NCBI GenBank assembly: GCA_003154135.1
Contig: PMCN01000029.1
Span: forward strand, 11,929-21,100
Origin: Acidimicrobiaceae bacterium
GTDB taxonomy: Bacteria; Actinomycetota; Acidimicrobiia; Acidimicrobiales; Ilumatobacteraceae
DNA: 9,172 nucleotides
Reading direction: 5' to 3'
The number at the start of each line of letters is the position of its first letter. Within the stretch, counting starts at the first letter, position 1. The position numbers and the translations under genes were made by a program. The notes beneath the pieces are model-generated. The model was given only the letters and a program-made list of their open reading frames with translations, was not told the origin of the DNA and ran no database searches. This document shows positions 6,357 to 9,172 of this stretch, piece by piece.

Positions 6357-8308
6357 TGGCCCTGCCCTCACCGAACCTCGACGACCGCCGCTTCCAGGAA
6401 CTGGTCGACGACGCCAAGCGGATGATCATGGCCCGCTGCCCCACCTGGACCGATCACAACGTGTCCGACCCGGGCATCACGCTGATCGAGACGTTCGCCT
6501 ACATGACCGACGTGCTGCTCTACCGGCTCAACCGCGTGCCCGACCGCCTGTACCTCAAGTTCCTCGACCTCATCGGCCTGCAGCTCTTCCCCAGCACCCC
6601 GGCGCGCACGACAGTGACATTCTTCCTGTCGTCGCCCGCGCAGGCCACCCTCACCGTGCCCCGCGGCACGCGCACGGCCACGCTGCGCAGCGAGGTGCAA
6701 GAACCCATCGTGTTCACCACAACCGACGACCTCGCCATCGTGGCGTGCTCGCTCGGCCACCTGTTCACCTCCCCCGCCGCCGAGGAGGTGCAGTTCACCG
6801 ATCGCACGCAGGAGCTGGCGATGCGTGTGCCGGTGCAGGCCTTCAACGCGCCGCCCGCGACCGGCGACACCCTGCTCGTCGGGCTCACCGAGGCCACACC
6901 TCGTTGCGCGGTGCGGTTGCAGTTCCGCTGCACCATCAACGGTGTCGGCGTCGACCCCAACGACCCCCCGCTGCGCTGGGAGGCGTGGTGCGGTCAGAGC
7001 TGGGAGCCGTGCGAGGTGGGCGAGGACTCCACCGGCGGGCTCAACCGCGACGGCACCATCGTGCTGCACCTGCCCGCCGGACACGTCGCGTCGGTCATCG
7101 AGGGCACCCGCGCCGGCTGGGTGCGCGGCGTGGTCGAACCGGCGGTCGAGGGCCGTCCCGACTACAGCTCGTCGCCGATCATCCACGGGCTCATCGCCGA
7201 CACCATCGGCGGCAGCGCTCCCGCCGCTCACGCCGACGTCATCGAGCACGACGCGGTCGGCGTGTCGGAGGGTGTGCCCGGCCAACGGTTCAACACCACG
7301 CACCGGCCCGTGCTGTCGCTCGGCGACCGTCTCGAGGTGCAGACGAGCAGCGACAGCGGGTGGGAGACCTGGATCCAGGTGGATCACTTCGCGTCGAGCG
7401 GCCCCGACGACCGCCACATCCTCCTCGACTCGGTGAACGGCGAGATCTCGTTCGGCCCGCTCGTGCGCGAGGCCGACGGTGGCGGGCGCCAGCACGGTGC
7501 GGTGCCGCCGAAGGGTGCCGTCGTGCGCGTGGAGGGCTATGCCACGGGCGGCGGACGCGAGGGCAACGTGGGCGGCGGCGCCATCCGCACCCTCAAGTCG
7601 TCGATCCCCTTCATCTCCGCGGTGACCAACCGTGCGCCGGCCACGGGCGGCGTCGACGAGGAGTCGCTCGATGCGGCGAAGGCCCGCGGCCCCATCCTGC
7701 TGCGCACTCGCAACCGCGCCGTCACGGCCGAGGACTTCGAGCAGATCACCCGCGCCGCTGCGCCGGAGATCGCGCGGGTGAAGTGCATCACCGCCGGCGA
7801 AGGGGCCGACGCCGGCAGCGTGCGCGTGCTGGTGGTGCCCGCGGCACCGATGGAGAACGGCCGCATCCGCTTCGAAGACCTCGTACCCAACGCCGAGACG
7901 ATGGAACGGATCGCCGCTGCACTCGATGCCGCCCGCCTGGTGGGCACGCGCGTCATCATCGAGCCGCCCACCTATCAGGGCGTCACCGTCGTCGCACAGG
8001 TGAAGGCGCGTCCGAAGATGAGCCCCACCCGCCTGCGCGACGAGGCGTCGGAGGTGCTGCACCGCTACTTCAACCCGCTCGTCGGCGGACCCGACCGAAC
8101 CGGCTGGCCGTGGGGACGCCCCATCCAGGCCGGCGAGGCCTACGCCGCGCTGCAGGAGATCCACGGTGTCGACTTCGTCGAGGAGATCAGGGTGTTCGGC
8201 GCCAACCCGATCACCGGTGAACGTGGCAGCGCATCCACCCGCATCGAGGTGTCGCCGGGCGCGATGGCGTTCTCCTACGAGCACCAGATCAGGGTGATCG
8301 AACCGTGA
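6356..8308 (+). CDS. Baseplate J / gp6 / Afp11-like wedge protein (TIGR02243-type)
   Basis: This 650-residue protein begins MALPSPNLDDRRFQELVDDAK. The N-terminal hallmark is at residues 35-62 (NVSDPGITLIETFAYMTDVL, then YRLNRVP), followed by FLDLIGLQLFPSTPA. The middle third is beta-rich and includes RWEAWCGQSWEPC followed by a GLNRDGTIVLHLP strand pair. The C-terminal third has the baseplate-J helical region TAEDFEQITRAAAPEIARVKC (from about residue 458), VGTRVIIEPPTYQGV, and ends HQIRVIEP. Together with gp25 and the tail protein I homolog it forms the wedge that opens to trigger sheath contraction. ATG 6356 (TGATG with gp25, GCGGAG 5 bases upstream) is preferred. An in-frame start at 5975 would read through gp25 in another frame and give an Arg/His/Pro-rich shadow. 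The length is typical for the TIGR02243 type. Confidence 0.93.
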   Translation: MALPSPNLDDRRFQELVDDAKRMIMARCPTWTDHNVSDPGITLIETFAYMTDVLLYRLNRVPDRLYLKFLDLIGLQLFPSTPARTTVTFFLSSPAQATLTVPRGTRTATLRSEVQEPIVFTTTDDLAIVACSLGHLFTSPAAEEVQFTDRTQELAMRVPVQAFNAPPATGDTLLVGLTEATPRCAVRLQFRCTINGVGVDPNDPPLRWEAWCGQSWEPCEVGEDSTGGLNRDGTIVLHLPAGHVASVIEGTRAGWVRGVVEPAVEGRPDYSSSPIIHGLIADTIGGSAPAAHADVIEHDAVGVSEGVPGQRFNTTHRPVLSLGDRLEVQTSSDSGWETWIQVDHFASSGPDDRHILLDSVNGEISFGPLVREADGGGRQHGAVPPKGAVVRVEGYATGGGREGNVGGGAIRTLKSSIPFISAVTNRAPATGGVDEESLDAAKARGPILLRTRNRAVTAEDFEQITRAAAPEIARVKCITAGEGADAGSVRVLVVPAAPMENGRIRFEDLVPNAETMERIAAALDAARLVGTRVIIEPPTYQGVTVVAQVKARPKMSPTRLRDEASEVLHRYFNPLVGGPDRTGWPWGRPIQAGEAYAALQEIHGVDFVEEIRVFGANPITGERGSASTRIEVSPGAMAFSYEHQIRVIEP

Positions 8309-8856
8309 GGGGATCCCTGCCGGGCCTGGTGTCGCCGGTTCCGATCATCGGCCAGCTGCCGGGGATCTACCAGGACGACCTGTTCACCGCCGAGTTCACC
8401 GGCGGGTTCGACGACGTCCTCGCGCCCATCTTCGCCACGCTCGACTGCCTCGAGGCCTACGTCGACCCGTGGCTCGCGCCCGACGACTTCCTGCAGTGGT
8501 TGGCCACCTGGGTGGGGGTCACCATCGACGAGGGCTGGCCGATCGACCGCACGCGTGCGTTCATCTCGTCGATCGTCGAGTTCTACCGGTGGCGCGGCAC
8601 CGCGCGCGGGCTGCGCGCCGAACTGGCGGTGTACACGGGCGGCGAGGTGGAGATCACCGAGACGGGCGGCGTGCAGTGGTCGCTCATCCCCGGCTCGCCG
8701 CTGCCCGGTGAGGACGTGCCGCGAATCGCCGTTCGTATCCGCGTGGACGATCCCTCGTCGGTGAAGGAGCGTACGATCGACGAAATGATCCGCGCGGCCA
8801 AGCCGGCGCACGTGGTGCACGTCGTCGAGATCACGCGGAAGAAGGGCGCACGATGA
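8305..8856 (+). CDS. Phage tail protein I-like baseplate protein (TIGR02242 type)
   Basis: This 183-residue protein starts at GTG 8305, overlapping the previous stop by 4 bases (GTGA). Recognisable elements are LPGIYQDD (residues 18-25), DVLAPIFATLDCLEAYVDPWLAP, DFLQWLATWVG (61-71) and FYRWRGTARGLR (93-104), which are hallmarks of the tail-protein-I-like CIS family, then the strand VEITETG and a C-terminal KPAHVVHVVEI. The family corresponds in role to P2 gpI / T4 gp7-region wedge parts, bridging the baseplate J wedge to peripheral components or fibres. The start is a GTG because the stop/start overlap fixes it; an AGGG lies 10 bases upstream. It is also coupled downstream, ending in an ATGA overlap. 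Confidence 0.9.
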   Translation: MRGSLPGLVSPVPIIGQLPGIYQDDLFTAEFTGGFDDVLAPIFATLDCLEAYVDPWLAPDDFLQWLATWVGVTIDEGWPIDRTRAFISSIVEFYRWRGTARGLRAELAVYTGGEVEITETGGVQWSLIPGSPLPGEDVPRIAVRIRVDDPSSVKERTIDEMIRAAKPAHVVHVVEITRKKGAR

Positions 8857-9172
8857 TCGTCTGCAAGCAGTGTGGTTTCCGCAACAGCGACGCCGACGCG
8901 TTCTGTGGCACGTGCGGCAGCTTCCTCGAGTGGACCGGCCAGAAGGATGCCGCCGCTCAGCCCGCTGCCGCGCCCGCGCCGGTGGCCGAGGAGGCCACGC
9001 GCAAGCCGTCGCTCATGGAGCGCATCAACAAGGTCGTCTTCTTCGACCTGTCGCCGTCCGACGCGCCGGCGTCGACCGATCCGCCGGCAGCCGCATCGGG
9101 CCCGCCCGGCATGCCACCGCGCCCCGGCCCTCCCGGTGGACCTCCTGGGCCTCCCGGCGCGCCGCCGCGTCC
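8853..9172 (+). CDS. Zinc-ribbon protein with Pro/Gly-rich tail (partial, 3' end outside window)
   Basis: The frame opens with ATG 8853 (ATGA overlap with the tail protein I gene; AAGGG 6 bases upstream) and stays open to the window edge for 106 residues. Residues 4-21 are a zinc ribbon with Cys4-x2-Cys7 and Cys18-x2-Cys21 (VCKQCG, FCGTCG). After an Ala/Pro linker (about 32-50) comes a short segment SLMERINKVVFFDLS. From residue 83 the sequence is Pro/Gly-rich, with PGPPGGPPGPPGAPP near the edge. From memory, zinc-ribbon proteins followed by low-complexity linkers occur downstream of baseplate genes in several actinobacterial eCIS loci; their function is not established. No membrane segment is visible in the part seen. 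Since the 3' end is missing, any C-terminal domain is unknown. Confidence 0.85.
   Translation, partial: MIVCKQCGFRNSDADAFCGTCGSFLEWTGQKDAAAQPAAAPAPVAEEATRKPSLMERINKVVFFDLSPSDAPASTDPPAAASGPPGMPPRPGPPGGPPGPPGAPPR

Noticed and set aside
6745..8220. Second + strand frame (491 codons) within baseplate J
   Set aside because: An Arg/Gly/Pro-rich out-of-frame shadow caused by G/C third positions in the true frame.
6368..8284. Long minus-strand open frame (638 codons) opposite baseplate J
   Set aside because: It lies wholly inside the baseplate J gene. The translation is His/Arg/Gly/Ala-rich without domain signatures, and the + strand frame has clear family motifs.
1..9172. Promoters, terminators, tRNAs, insertion sequences or attachment sites
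   Set aside because: Gaps between genes are at most 9 bp. I saw no hairpin plus T-run, transposase motif, terminal inverted repeat or tRNA-like segment.

Overview
The window is a stretch of a contractile injection system (CIS) operon of the extracellular / phage-tail-like type (eCIS, the Afp/PVC/MAC relatives), read entirely on the + strand. The DNA is very GC-rich, with strong G/C at third codon positions. The gene set and order resemble eCIS loci of Actinomycetota. My guess is a high-GC actinobacterium, possibly an Acidimicrobiia-like lineage, but the window contains no taxonomic marker.

Layout. (1) 2-97: C-terminal tail of a small upstream protein, probably a DUF6760-like eCIS accessory protein. 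(2) 101-2356: a large multidomain protein with a DUF4157 'eCIS core' domain carrying an intact HELTH motif, followed by a duplicated helical module, His/Gly-rich linkers, a perfect HPDAA x4 repeat and a charged C-terminal helix motif. (3) 2366-2818 and 2826-3272: two paralogous inner-tube proteins of the gp19 / Afp1-Afp5 type. (4) 3272-3961: an Afp7-type hub adaptor with a C-terminal LysM domain and an unusual glycine-zipper-like hydrophobic stretch. (5) 3968-5935: a VgrG/Afp8-like spike (gp27-like domain, OB fold, short beta-helix). (6) 5943-6356: a gp25/Afp9 baseplate wedge protein. (7) 6356-8308: a baseplate J / gp6 / Afp11-like wedge protein. (8) 8305-8856: a tail protein I / TIGR02242-like baseplate protein. 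(9) 8853-9172+: a zinc-ribbon protein with a Pro-Gly-rich tail, cut by the window end.

The proteins fit together as follows. The tube paralogs and the LysM adaptor form the lower inner tube. They sit on the VgrG-like spike, which is surrounded by wedges built from gp25, baseplate J and tail protein I. The DUF4157 protein, at the head of this block, is the least standard component and the best candidate for a cargo, maturation or loading factor. Sheath, cap, tape-measure protein, AAA+ ATPase and tail fibres are not in the window and would have to lie outside it. Genes are packed with gaps of 3-9 bp or 1-4 bp stop/start overlaps, so this looks like one transcriptional unit; I see no internal promoter or terminator and no intergenic stretch longer than 9 bp.

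The baseplate genes are recognisable, conventional CIS parts. The less ordinary features are the architecture of the DUF4157 protein, the hydrophobic insertion in the LysM adaptor, the absence of a PAAR gene next to the spike, and the zinc-ribbon plus Pro/Gly-rich protein joined by overlap to the baseplate genes.
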